From NCBI RefSeq assembly GCF_031119625.1, contig NZ_JAVHZV010000023.1, forward strand, positions 62,001-126,000: DNA of 64,000 nt, written 5' to 3'. The position numbers and the translations under genes are program-made. Origin of the DNA: Pseudomonas sp. G34 (GTDB lineage: Bacteria > Pseudomonadota > Gammaproteobacteria > Pseudomonadales > Pseudomonadaceae). Shown in pieces: positions 47,612 through 56,647 of this stretch. The notes under the pieces were generated by a model. It was not told where the DNA came from and made no database searches. It saw nothing but the letters and a program-made list of their open reading frames with translations. Every line of letters begins with the position of its first letter. Positions within the stretch are counted from its first letter, which is position 1.

Positions 47612-47650
47612 AGATGTTGCGTAGTACTACGGTGGCTGCGCAACGTCAAT
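47612..47650 (+). terminator. Possible hairpin after the propeller-like orphan gene
   Basis: gttgcg and cgcaac pair around a segment that itself contains the palindrome gtagtactac. A short AT-rich run follows, but no clear U-tract, so terminator function is only possible. The interval 47598-47764 shows no other feature. Confidence 0.3.
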
Positions 47651-47764
47651 TTACCTCAATTAGCCATGTGAGTTCGTTATTCACTCGCCGCTTACTTGGC
47701 TAAGTCACCTCGCTAGGGTTCTCTGAAAAGGCGACGCGCCAGCATTGATCAATAAATCAATAGA

Positions 47765-48633
47765 GTCAGGGTCATTGATTTTGGCGTGTCATGGCCGTTA
47801 TCGTTTCCTGACCCTGAGGAGAGGAGTACGCCATGGCCCGTTTTCCCAGCCAATCAATGGGATCAGTGTCATTGATTTTTGCGTGCCAAGAGGTTTCGCC
47901 TTCTCCCTGACCCAAGGAGAGTCGATTACCCCGTCTCTATTTTCCCGGCTGTGCTCAGCACGTGATTCAGCGTGGCAATGGCAATAATCGGGAGGCATGT
48001 TTTTACGGCGAGGAGGATTACAAGGCCTACATGCGCTTTCTCAAGGAGGCCTCCAACTAATATCAGGTCGCCATCCATGCCTTTGTGCTGATGACCAACC
48101 ATTTGCATTTGCTGGCCACGCCCAGCGATGAACAAGGGTTAAGTCGGTTGATGCAGGCACTGAGCCGCAAATATGTTCAGTACTTCAATTTTACCCACGG
48201 CCGCACGGGCACTTTGTGGGAGGGGCGATATAAATCGACGCTTATCTGTTGACTGTGTATCGTTATATAGAACTGAACCCTGTGCGAGCGGGCATGGTGT
48301 CCCATGCCTCGGAGTACCCTTGGCCCAGTTACCAATCAAATGCCCTGGGCAAGCCGATCCAGGTTCTTACGTCACATGCTCTGTATCTCCTGCTTGGTAA
48401 AACGGATTCGGAGCGGCAGAACTCCTACCGGTCACTGTTCAGTGGTCGAATGCCGGAGCGGGAGCTGACGGCGATCCGTGAAGCTACGAACAAAGCTTGG
48501 GTTTTGGGCGATGAACGGTTCAGGGCCAAAATTGAAGCCAAGACGGGGTGGCGGGCTGTCCCCGTGGGGCGAGGTGGCGACAGAAAGTCTGCGGAATATC
48601 AAGAAGCCAACAAGAATCAATGATACTGACCCC
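47765..48633 (+). mobile_element. Degenerate RAYT element bounded by inverted repeats
   Basis: The left end gtcagggtcattgatt (47765-47780) and the right end aatcaatgatactgacccc (48615-48633) are inverted copies of one motif. Between them lies a broken IS200-family REP-associated tyrosine transposase. A third copy of the end motif at 47861-47879, just after a second partial start region, indicates a nested insertion or duplication. The element separates the orphan gene from the toxin-tail fragment and probably broke the original cassette. Confidence 0.65.
47833..48622 (+). pseudogene. REP-associated tyrosine transposase (RAYT, Y1_Tnp) pseudogene
   Basis: An initial 'MARFPS' (47833) is cut off by the repeat at 47861. 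The body resumes around 47930 with 'LYFPGCAQHVIQRGN', 'ACFYGEEDYKAYMRFLKEAS', an in-frame stop, then 'IHAFVLMTNHLHLLATP' with the HUH-type HLH motif and the candidate catalytic tyrosine in 'KYVQYFNF'. A frame change near 48240-48250 is followed by 'YRYIELNPVRAGMV' and the typical RAYT tail ending in 'GRGGDRKS'. With at least one stop, one frameshift and a disrupted start, it cannot encode an active enzyme. RAYTs mobilise REP-type repeats. Confidence 0.85.
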
Positions 48634-48657
48634 ATTGATTCTGGAACTTATCTCGAC

Positions 48658-49050
48658 ATGCTCAAGGAAAAATTCTCCAACCCTCCGGATCGCGCAAATA
48701 TGTATCCAGTATTCGGTCAGAATAGCAAGATGAGTGAGGCTGAATTAAAAATTGTTTTCTCTAATCCATTGCTTGATGATCTTGTCGGGGATGTTGATGA
48801 TTACATTCTGGAAAATGTCGTCAAGAAGTTAATGAAAGACCCGGCGGGGCTGGACGATATTCGCGAAACGATTAAGAAGGCTCAGTCAATTTATGAAACA
48901 TACGAAGAGTGGGCGGAGTATCTTTCGGTCGTTGAGCGAATACTAGGGATGGATATAGAAGATACAATTGCCGAAGAATTGATTGAAAGAGGCAAAGGCT
49001 TGGCCGAGAATGTCGCGGAGCGCGCAGGTGTATGTGCGGAGGATGATTGA
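48658..49050 (+). pseudogene. Orphan toxin-tail fragment (130 residues) downstream of the RAYT remnant
   Basis: The frame runs out of the RAYT right end without a Shine-Dalgarno; the first ATG inside it is at 48658. The encoded piece is helical and acidic ('GDVDDYILENVVKKLMKDP', 'AEYLSVVERILGMDIEDTIA', end 'AGVCAEDD'). It stops exactly where the next gene starts (TGATG overlap), as toxin B does with its follower. I read it as the surviving C-terminus of an earlier toxin tip. The homology to the acidic helical end of toxin B is weak by eye. Confidence 0.5.
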
Positions 49051-49829
49051 TGTCAGAGATTATTTGTCAGGTATATAAAGGCCTAGAGGATGCCCAGTCC
49101 GCAGAACGGCGTGAGCTTTACAATCAGGTCTACGAATTTTGTAAGCGATTCGTTGGGCGTTCGTCTAAAGATTTTGATTCGCGTCTGAAAACTCTTCATT
49201 TCACTGGTGAGCTGGCCTTGCAGAAAGAAGGAGGGGAAGGAATGACGCCGGCCTTTGCCCCGTTGGTCCTGTGCCTCTGTGCGCCTCGTGTTAATGAAGA
49301 GGAATTTAAAGGATATTTTGATAGATTTGGTTCAAGGCATACGATTGAGACTATCACTGATTTGATGGACTTTCCTATAAAGGTCGGAAAGCTCCAGGAA
49401 TATCCACTGCTTTTGGACCGCTGGAATATGATTGCGTATGTTCAGCGAATATATTTGGCAGCAGAAGATCAGGTGCAGCGTCGCTTGAAGGGCGTATTCT
49501 GGCTATTGGCATACGAAGGTAAATCTGCCGAAAGTTTGACCCCAGTTTTGTTTGCGGATATCGAAAAAAACTTTAACGCAGCTCTGCTTGAGCGTTACGC
49601 AGAGCAGTTTGATGATGGCGCTAGCAAATTTCTGTTCACGCTTTTCCGCGGCGCAGCGGAGGAACTGTCGGCCTACGAAGATCCTTGGTTTATTGAATTT
49701 TGCCGTAGGTTCTTTGGATGTGACTTCGCTCCGGAATTACAGGCATACTTCGGTAGCGTCTATGAGTCGGTCGGTGAAGCTGAGCGGATAACTTTTGATG
49801 GAAAGCGCATTCTATTGTCTGCTGCGTAA
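49050..49829 (+). CDS. Helical 259-residue protein of the orphan cassette, candidate immunity or accessory
   Basis: The ATG overlaps the stop of the tail fragment (TGATG), so translation is coupled; a TTG one codon earlier is less likely. The protein is mostly alpha-helical, without signal peptide or membrane segment. It appears to be a diverged relative of the 257-residue protein at 56644: 'NEEEFKGYFDRFGSRHTIET' here matches the pattern of 'TAEEVSDLFHEFSQGQQLQV' there, followed in both by a helix leading to a 'RIYLA' or 'GVYLP' strand. Identical position behind a toxin tail supports a cassette role. Confidence 0.6.
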   Translation: MSEIICQVYKGLEDAQSAERRELYNQVYEFCKRFVGRSSKDFDSRLKTLHFTGELALQKEGGEGMTPAFAPLVLCLCAPRVNEEEFKGYFDRFGSRHTIETITDLMDFPIKVGKLQEYPLLLDRWNMIAYVQRIYLAAEDQVQRRLKGVFWLLAYEGKSAESLTPVLFADIEKNFNAALLERYAEQFDDGASKFLFTLFRGAAEELSAYEDPWFIEFCRRFFGCDFAPELQAYFGSVYESVGEAERITFDGKRILLSAA

Positions 49830-50223
49830 CGAGGCGGCTTCAGCGTCCGCACAGTTTGAGTTGAGTGTTGGCACGAATAAGCCTCTGTTCGAGGAAGACG
49901 TTGCCATGCAGTGGCGGCTTATGTACCGGGTGCTGGAGCCTATCAATGAGCCGGTCCTGCTCCGTCGACTGGATAGCCATACCCTGCAAGCGGGATGGGA
50001 CGTTGAGTTCGACCATTCGCCTGTTCAGGAGCTGGTCGCGGCACTAGAGGCTGCGGGTTGTTCGGTATTGTCGCCATTGCTATGGATTGAGTCTGGGGAA
50101 GTGCTGCGAATTGTTAGTCTCGATCGCGGGGGTTGGCGTTTGTCGCCGGTCCTCGTCGATGGCGAGGAGCAACTTTTCGATGATGAAGCACTGCTTCGCT
50201 TCATGATGAGTCGCTCCGGCTGA
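49798..50223 (+). CDS. Small 141-residue protein of the orphan cassette, candidate immunity
   Basis: The ATG at 49798 overlaps the previous gene by 32 bases; a TTG precedes it by one codon. The motif 'FEEDVAMQWRLM' followed by a '..LLRRL......WDVEFD' block corresponds to 'FPEDVPPQWSDL' and '..LCRGL......WHDSDV' in the 146-residue protein at 57421, so the two are probably diverged paralogues. The product is soluble and acidic with no signal peptide. Function is inferred from cassette position only. Confidence 0.55.
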   Translation: MESAFYCLLRNEAASASAQFELSVGTNKPLFEEDVAMQWRLMYRVLEPINEPVLLRRLDSHTLQAGWDVEFDHSPVQELVAALEAAGCSVLSPLLWIESGEVLRIVSLDRGGWRLSPVLVDGEEQLFDDEALLRFMMSRSG

Positions 50224-50258
50224 GCTGTTTTATCTCTCAGCCTGGGCATTGCTTACCC

Positions 50259-50320
50259 AAATCTCTGGGGTCAGAAATCTCTGGGGTCAGAGTCATTGAT
50301 TTAGCTGTTAGCTGTTAGCT
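50259..50320. repeat. Short tandem duplications at the 5' junction of toxin gene B
   Basis: The 16-mer aaatctctggggtcag occurs twice in perfect tandem (50259-50274 and 50275-50290) and runs into the RAYT-type motif ggtcagagtcattgattt. A 7-base unit ttagctg is then repeated nearly three times (50301-50320). Homology to gene A begins only 28 bases later. This looks like a recombination or slippage scar that removed the original front of gene B. Confidence 0.7.
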
Positions 50321-50347
50321 TCTCGGTACTTCAAAGATTTCTGTAAT

Positions 50348-52254
50348 CCTAACCTGGATGAAGGCATGCTCACCGTAATCGTGCGTGCGGAAAAGGAGCT
50401 GTTTACTATCGACGGCAAGGACCTCGTCCTGCTGCAGTTACCGGTGAAAGACGGCGTTACCCCCGATTCCGCGAGCAAGTCCCTGCTGCTTTCGAAGGAA
50501 GGCGACATCCTCGCGCAGACCGCCAACGCCATCGGCTTTCGTGTCGGCTTCTTTGGCAAGGATGGTCAGGTTTCCGACACCATGTCCCGCGACCGAGATG
50601 CCCAGATATACGGGCCAATGGCTGGAGTCGGCGTCACCCTGGGTGGCTATATCCCTGGCGGCTACGGGGTTACTGACAGCAACGGCAAGTACAGCATGAA
50701 TTACTTCTTGCCATCGTGCCCGGGCTTCGTTTTCGAATACACAACACCGGCTTTTCTGGAACTGCAATACAAGCGTTTCAATCCGCGTGGCGGCTCGTAC
50801 ATGCCGTATTACATGACCCGCCAGGACTACGACGTCTGTAACGGCCTTGGCGTCTACAGCCTGAGCGCGGCGATGGTCATCGCAACTGCAGCCACACCAA
50901 TCAAGCGGCCCATGGACTTCCCGGTAGACCTGATGGTGATCGATGGTGCCGCAGCGGTAAAAGGCGCCAAGGTCGGCGATTCAACCGCCTACAGCGCCGA
51001 GACATCCGACAGGGCCCGCACCCTGCAAGAGAAGTATGACTTCGACGGGGATGAGAAGCCGGAATTCGTGGTGCCGGGCAAGAAAGTTACCAAGCAGGTC
51101 GAAGGCAAGCCCAAAGAGGTTTTCGTCGCCACTAGCGTGGAAGAGGCCGAGCTACAAGGCATCTACCTGTCCAGCCGTTATGACAGTGCGCCTACCAATA
51201 CCGAAGAAACAGCCCCGGACTTCACCCGCCTGATCGATACCACGGCCGACTTCAAGGACCGCGGTCTGCTGGAAAGCATCACCACTGAAGATCTCACAGA
51301 CACCGATATCTACGTATTCCGCGAATCCAACGGCCAACTGGTAGCAGAGCGCCGAGGGCTTCACGAGAACGAACTGTACAAGACCTATTCGGGCGTCGAT
51401 GACGGGCAGGGCGCCTTTCGCTTCACCATTCAGCTGCGCGGCTCCGCGGAGAATTTCTATTCCGTTGCAGGCCGCACTGGCGAAGCCAACTTCACCAAAT
51501 GGCAGAGCGCCGGCGGCTTCAAGGAAGAATTCCAGAAGCGTACCGCCAACCACCTGAAAGCCGGCGAGCAAGTTCGCATCATCGCCATCAACCGGCCGAC
51601 CGGTTACATCGGCAGCAAAACCTTTCAGCTGCAATCCAGCCTCAGCGGTAACCTGATCAACCTCAATAGTCAGCAGATTCAGATGGGGCCACCGAATCTG
51701 AAAATCTGGGCCGAGCGCAAAAGCAAGATCGAATCCGGCATGACTAAGGGCGATGAGAAGAAACAGCTCATCGGTAATGAAGGGGCAGGGCTCGGCAGCG
51801 ATATCAGCATCGCCATCTACAGCGATTGGCGCGACGCCGATGGTAGCCCTCTGCCGGAAGAGCTGGCGGACTACGGCTATACCGGGCGCCTTGCAAAGAT
51901 CGTTGCAGCCAACCAGCTTGCTCCCGTAGGTGCCAACAGCCTGTCCCAGTTCCAGATCAAGCCCGGGCAGCAGGTGCAGGTTATCCAACTGCCAGAGAAG
52001 GTATTGGCGAAGCAGCATTTGTACCTGCAGGTAGCGGGGCAACCGGAAAACCGAAACCCAGATTTCTCCTCCGAAGGAACAGGCAAAGGAATCCTTAAGT
52101 ACCGTCCTACACGCTATGTGCCGGTGCTGGTGCCTTTGCATGATGAGGAAAGCAGCGAACTAGCCCGCCAAGCGTACCGTAAAGCGAAAGAAGATATGCC
52201 TGAATTGAGTCTTAAGGCCCCTGAGCCCTCGTATACTTGGCGACATCGTCCGGA
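50348..52254 (+). repeat. Copy B of the 1.9-kb near-identical segment shared by the two toxin genes
   Basis: It aligns with 37964-39870 at a constant offset of 12,384. Stretches of more than 200 bases, for example around 50600-50820, are identical or nearly so, including third codon positions. This implies a recent duplication or ongoing gene conversion. Confidence 0.92.
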
Positions 52255-55200
52255 GATGCAGTTCAGCCTATATGAATTGAATGTTAACCAACTGCGTAGA
52301 GTCGACGCCGATAGAAAGGTCACTGAAATTCTAGAATCCGATAAGCCGACACTCACCAGTTCTGATCAGTTCCTGCAGTTCTACTACAGCCTTCTGCGAT
52401 CAGAATTCTCTGAGTTGGCGGCCTGGGGCTATGAGGGCTCCAAAGAAATCGTGTTAGCCGTAGGCCAGGAAGAAATAAAGGCCACAATAGGTAAAGATCA
52501 GACGATCAGTTTCGATAACTTTGAGCACCTTGGTGATCTTGATGTCGATGATTTTCTCACGGCTAGACTTTACGCAAATAACGATTCGGCAAATACCCTG
52601 TGGCAATTTGCGTTTATGCAGTTCGTGATCGACTTAGATGACGATACCGATCAGCTGGATGGCGAAAAGGTCTATGTGAGTGCGGATGAGCCGACTTTAA
52701 ATTTATCCGCGTGGCTATTGGGTTATGAAAATCTACCTCCTGAAAAGCAATTGCCCGAGCAGGTGATTTGGTCCGTCGAGGGACAAGCTGAAGTAACTCC
52801 GGCCACCAGTCGCGTTGATAAAATGGGGCGGGCTCAGGCAAAGGTTAAGTTAACCCCTCGGGTTGGCAACACCGTAAGGCTTATAGGAAAACTGCTGAGC
52901 GACCCAGGGACAACTGTTAAGTCATTCGAAATTTCCGTAATACCAGGTAAGCCCTCCAGTATCCAGTTGAGCCAGAGTGGCACTGCTTATGTACAGTGCA
53001 ACGGAAAGGTAGATGTGATAGCGACGGTCAAAGACCGCCAAGGCAATCTTGTAACTGACGGGACCTCTGCTTTCTTTAAGGTGACGGGTAACGCGCTGGT
53101 GGAAAGCTTTGAGACCGCAACAACTGCTGGTGTTGCCAAAGCGGTACTCAAAGGGGGCAACAAATCGGGTAGCTATGAATTATTCGCGGAATTTCTGAAT
53201 GCTAACAAGACAGCGACCATCTCGATTGCCCCGCTTCAGGTCGAGTTCTTAAATACTCCGAACAACATAGTAGCTGGCAAAAAATACGAGATGATTGCGC
53301 GAGTAGTCGGAGGAGCAGAAGAGCGCGCCAATATTTTTCTTGATATTGGCGCGAGTAAAGGCCTGATTCAGCGTACTCAGTTCAGAACCGACTCTAATGG
53401 AGAAATACGCTTTACCCTCCATGCACCTACGAAGGGTAATGAAGTGACAATTGCCGCCAAGGCAGATTTAAATAACGTGACTACGCGGACATTTATCGTA
53501 ACTAGGCCAGATAACGCAGCCTCGACACAGTTTGGATTTGTACTTAGCGGTCTGAATGGTATAACCCATGAAACGTTGGACGCTTACGACGATTCGCAGC
53601 ACCAATTGACCTACTCGGCACAGGATACCCTTACACTAAAGGGCGAGTCAGGACGGACGTGGAACGTTTCGTTCGATCAATACCATCTGCTCAATAGAGT
53701 TCCACTCTATTTTAATCGCTTTTTTAACGTGGTGGATGACGATGTTGGACGTCATCGGGCGTTGAGAGAGAATGTGGTGCGCAGCAGCGACGCGCCCAAA
53801 GCAGGATTTTATGCTGCGGTCTTCGATGGAGAATCCAGTAAGTGGGAGTTGAAGAGAGACTCAACCCTGAATGCCCATCAGCCTGGTTTTAATCTTTGGT
53901 TAAAACCGCAAGCCGCTGGAAAAATTTTGGAGGCAGGCCCGGGGTTAACGCTCGAGCTACTGAGCGATAATCGTCTGGAGCTAAAGGTTAAAACAGCAGA
54001 TGGATTGACGCATCAGGTGCAGTCCGCCGCACTGGTCACGAACAGCTGGCAGCAGGTCGGGTTTGGTGTTCGCGATCATAGTGCCTATGTCGCGATTGAC
54101 GGTAATGCTGTTGAGTTAAGTTTTGCCGATGAACTGGCCGCAAGCCAAGCGGATATAATAGTGGGCGGCGGTTTTAAAGGATTGGCTAGTGGCCTGGCAC
54201 TTTACGATCATGCGCAAAAACCACTGCTGCAATTGGGAGCAGCCGCTGGTACATACAGCAGTAATGGTCAGGCCAGTTTGTTGATCGCGCCGAGTGAGCA
54301 CTTCCAGAAATATGAGTCCGGATTGCTACCAATTACAGTAGCCATGCAAACCGGGAGCGGCGAAACAATCACTGTGAATGTGTTCAGCAAAACCACCTTT
54401 CACAAATACGCTCAGGCGTACGCTGATGTCACCGGATTAGCTCAGATTTCTAGCCAGAACATATCCGAAGATATGTCGTTCGCCGATATATTTCCCAGTG
54501 TCGATCAAGGCGTTTCCTCTCTGCTGGGAAAATATGTAGATGTCGCTGAAGGTGGCCCCTTGGAGGTTGTGATATCCAGTCTTTCCTGGATGCGCTTGCG
54601 CCCTGATCTGGAAGTCCTATATCCAAGCATTCGGCGTTTTCAACGGTATTACGCGGACAATGGCAGCAAGCCGATTCTGAACTTTGCCGCCGAGCATCTT
54701 TCCGAGGCTATTGCGCAAGCCAATACCGGCAATGATGCCATTCTCAAGTCCTTCGTTACCGGGCTGGTGGTATGGGGCGAGCTGATCGAGCAGGACTCCA
54801 CTTCCGCGAGCATCGTGGCTGAGTCGATTCTCAATAGGGCGGATTTCTGGACGTGGCTGCGTTTCATGAGCCTTCCCGGAAACGGTTGGGCCGGGCCGGT
54901 GATTCCAATTCCGCGCCCTGATATGACCTGTGACAAAGTAACACCAACGGTGAACGTTGGAACTCCCTTTGAGTATTCAAGCTCGGCATGTCGTGTTACA
55001 GGTAGGCAGATTGCAGAGCTTGTGAATGAGTGGGCTTTGTTGGAGCCTAATTCTGTAACTAATGCTCAGTTCCTATCTGATCATGTACGGCAGCTGATCA
55101 ATGCCTTGCATGAGGCTCCGTTTGAACTAACACGCACCTTGTTTTTGCCAAACAATCCAGTAGTAGCTTCAAGCGGTTTTTCTTTGATACCCAAGGCGCA

Positions 55201-56647
55201 TGCGGCTGGGCCGGGGGCACTGGCTCGACCTTTACTGACATTCCTAAAAATTGCAGTTCGTGCAGCCGCCGCTAATGGTCCAGTGAACGTAGCAAACTTC
55301 TTACGAAATGGAACTAATTCGCGTTTTTCGCCGCAGGAGATAATTGCCGCTATTGTATATTTAAAGTCCCGCAGTCCCGGCGAGTTTGCGTGTGTGGATT
55401 GCGAACTTTTAGATCAAACTGTTGCAGATAACGTTGATACAAATATCGTCAAATGGATGACAGGACTTGCGCTGTCAAAAAATGGAGATATAAACAGTGC
55501 TGACGCGAATAGAGGGCAGTGCATGTTGACCAATCAGGCGCATGGTTCTGCTTTGGAGCTGGTTGCCATCGCTGGGTATCACGCCATGTATGAGCTTATG
55601 GAGCGGGGTGATCTACGGATACTGACGGCGGACCCGAAAGGCGGCGATGCTCCCAAAGTAGGTGTTATGACTAAAGGTTTTTTTGGGGACAGTGTACGTG
55701 GGCATCAGCGGCAGCCAGACCTGATTATGGTGGGGGATGGTGAGCGAAAGCGCTACTGGGTTGAGTTGAAGAGTTGGCGATACAATAAAGACTATTTAGG
55801 TGCTGATAGAAAGTTAACGATGAAAGCATTTCCGCTTTGGGATGGTGAGTCCACTTCGACTAACTTGAAATACACTCAATCTGGACACCGGCAACATTTC
55901 TTGGATTACGCAGCCTCAAAAAATACGTTGAAAGACTTTTGGGAAGATAACGATATTAAAGAATATAAGCCGGCGAGGCACAGGAGCTGGTTTCAAGTGT
56001 GGAGGTTTGAGACTCGTAAGTTTGTACCTTTTAAGAAGAAAGGCAGTGCGGCTCAACCCCAACCGATCTACATGAGCACTGCGACACCGTGGATAGATAC
56101 CAGTGGAATAGTTAAATCTCCGTTAACTACGGAGTTCCGGGCTTTGCAAGAGTATGTCACTACGGCGCCATCGAAACTAAAAGGTGAAAATTTTGAAAAA
56201 ACCGTAGGCTATAAGATCTCTGAACATGAGGAAAAATATACCAGGCCTATGGTCGGTTCTCTGACTGGAACTGTTGTTCCATTTACTTTGGAGCACCTAT
56301 TTTTCACTGAGCTGGGAGGAGAAGGTAAGGCTAAGGAAGTAACAAAAGAGCTATATGAAAAGATTGGTGGTTCCGAGTGGGCTGCTTATATGAATATCGA
56401 CCCGGCAAACATTTCTGAGGCGCAGATAACTGCTCTTAGGGCAAAAATACAAGATGAGGTTGATAAGAACTTAGGGTATTTAAAGGATGCTCAGGATGCG
56501 ATTGACAAAATCACACCTGACATTATTATAGAGCTTGAAGAGTCGCTGCAAGAGACAGCTAATGGGCTAATTGGGGATAGCGCACAAGATATGCTTAATG
56601 ATTTTGAATTGCCAGACTCATTTGATAGTTACTGTGAACTGCCATGA
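50366..56647 (+). CDS. Toxin B: 5'-truncated paralogue of toxin A with a different PD-(D/E)XK tip
   Basis: The frame opens after a stop at 50309 and the first ATG is 50366, equal to Met155 of toxin A. The signal peptide and first ~148 codons are therefore missing and no Shine-Dalgarno precedes the ATG. The 2,093 codons carry the conserved front (to about residue 600), an Ig-like region (about 862-958), a LamG-like region (about 1166-1290) and an 'LIPKAHAAGPGALARP' motif near 1608. Near the end is a nuclease pattern: D1785 in 'RQPDLIMV', and E1800-x-K1802 in 'YWVELKSW'. An acidic helical tail of about 290 residues follows. Without a signal peptide the product cannot be exported by Sec. It is probably a silent cassette that could donate its tip to gene A, or a decayed gene whose frame is still intact. 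Divergent, AT-rich 3' end. Confidence 0.75.
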   Translation: MLTVIVRAEKELFTIDGKDLVLLQLPVKDGVTPDSASKSLLLSKEGDILAQTANAIGFRVGFFGKDGQVSDTMSRDRDAQIYGPMAGVGVTLGGYIPGGYGVTDSNGKYSMNYFLPSCPGFVFEYTTPAFLELQYKRFNPRGGSYMPYYMTRQDYDVCNGLGVYSLSAAMVIATAATPIKRPMDFPVDLMVIDGAAAVKGAKVGDSTAYSAETSDRARTLQEKYDFDGDEKPEFVVPGKKVTKQVEGKPKEVFVATSVEEAELQGIYLSSRYDSAPTNTEETAPDFTRLIDTTADFKDRGLLESITTEDLTDTDIYVFRESNGQLVAERRGLHENELYKTYSGVDDGQGAFRFTIQLRGSAENFYSVAGRTGEANFTKWQSAGGFKEEFQKRTANHLKAGEQVRIIAINRPTGYIGSKTFQLQSSLSGNLINLNSQQIQMGPPNLKIWAERKSKIESGMTKGDEKKQLIGNEGAGLGSDISIAIYSDWRDADGSPLPEELADYGYTGRLAKIVAANQLAPVGANSLSQFQIKPGQQVQVIQLPEKVLAKQHLYLQVAGQPENRNPDFSSEGTGKGILKYRPTRYVPVLVPLHDEESSELARQAYRKAKEDMPELSLKAPEPSYTWRHRPEMQFSLYELNVNQLRRVDADRKVTEILESDKPTLTSSDQFLQFYYSLLRSEFSELAAWGYEGSKEIVLAVGQEEIKATIGKDQTISFDNFEHLGDLDVDDFLTARLYANNDSANTLWQFAFMQFVIDLDDDTDQLDGEKVYVSADEPTLNLSAWLLGYENLPPEKQLPEQVIWSVEGQAEVTPATSRVDKMGRAQAKVKLTPRVGNTVRLIGKLLSDPGTTVKSFEISVIPGKPSSIQLSQSGTAYVQCNGKVDVIATVKDRQGNLVTDGTSAFFKVTGNALVESFETATTAGVAKAVLKGGNKSGSYELFAEFLNANKTATISIAPLQVEFLNTPNNIVAGKKYEMIARVVGGAEERANIFLDIGASKGLIQRTQFRTDSNGEIRFTLHAPTKGNEVTIAAKADLNNVTTRTFIVTRPDNAASTQFGFVLSGLNGITHETLDAYDDSQHQLTYSAQDTLTLKGESGRTWNVSFDQYHLLNRVPLYFNRFFNVVDDDVGRHRALRENVVRSSDAPKAGFYAAVFDGESSKWELKRDSTLNAHQPGFNLWLKPQAAGKILEAGPGLTLELLSDNRLELKVKTADGLTHQVQSAALVTNSWQQVGFGVRDHSAYVAIDGNAVELSFADELAASQADIIVGGGFKGLASGLALYDHAQKPLLQLGAAAGTYSSNGQASLLIAPSEHFQKYESGLLPITVAMQTGSGETITVNVFSKTTFHKYAQAYADVTGLAQISSQNISEDMSFADIFPSVDQGVSSLLGKYVDVAEGGPLEVVISSLSWMRLRPDLEVLYPSIRRFQRYYADNGSKPILNFAAEHLSEAIAQANTGNDAILKSFVTGLVVWGELIEQDSTSASIVAESILNRADFWTWLRFMSLPGNGWAGPVIPIPRPDMTCDKVTPTVNVGTPFEYSSSACRVTGRQIAELVNEWALLEPNSVTNAQFLSDHVRQLINALHEAPFELTRTLFLPNNPVVASSGFSLIPKAHAAGPGALARPLLTFLKIAVRAAAANGPVNVANFLRNGTNSRFSPQEIIAAIVYLKSRSPGEFACVDCELLDQTVADNVDTNIVKWMTGLALSKNGDINSADANRGQCMLTNQAHGSALELVAIAGYHAMYELMERGDLRILTADPKGGDAPKVGVMTKGFFGDSVRGHQRQPDLIMVGDGERKRYWVELKSWRYNKDYLGADRKLTMKAFPLWDGESTSTNLKYTQSGHRQHFLDYAASKNTLKDFWEDNDIKEYKPARHRSWFQVWRFETRKFVPFKKKGSAAQPQPIYMSTATPWIDTSGIVKSPLTTEFRALQEYVTTAPSKLKGENFEKTVGYKISEHEEKYTRPMVGSLTGTVVPFTLEHLFFTELGGEGKAKEVTKELYEKIGGSEWAAYMNIDPANISEAQITALRAKIQDEVDKNLGYLKDAQDAIDKITPDIIIELEESLQETANGLIGDSAQDMLNDFELPDSFDSYCELP

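Noticed and set aside
48478..48657. Upstream extension of the toxin-tail fragment to an ATG at 48478
   Set aside because: This part runs through the RAYT 3' region and the element's right end in another frame; it is chance read-through, not a real N-terminus.
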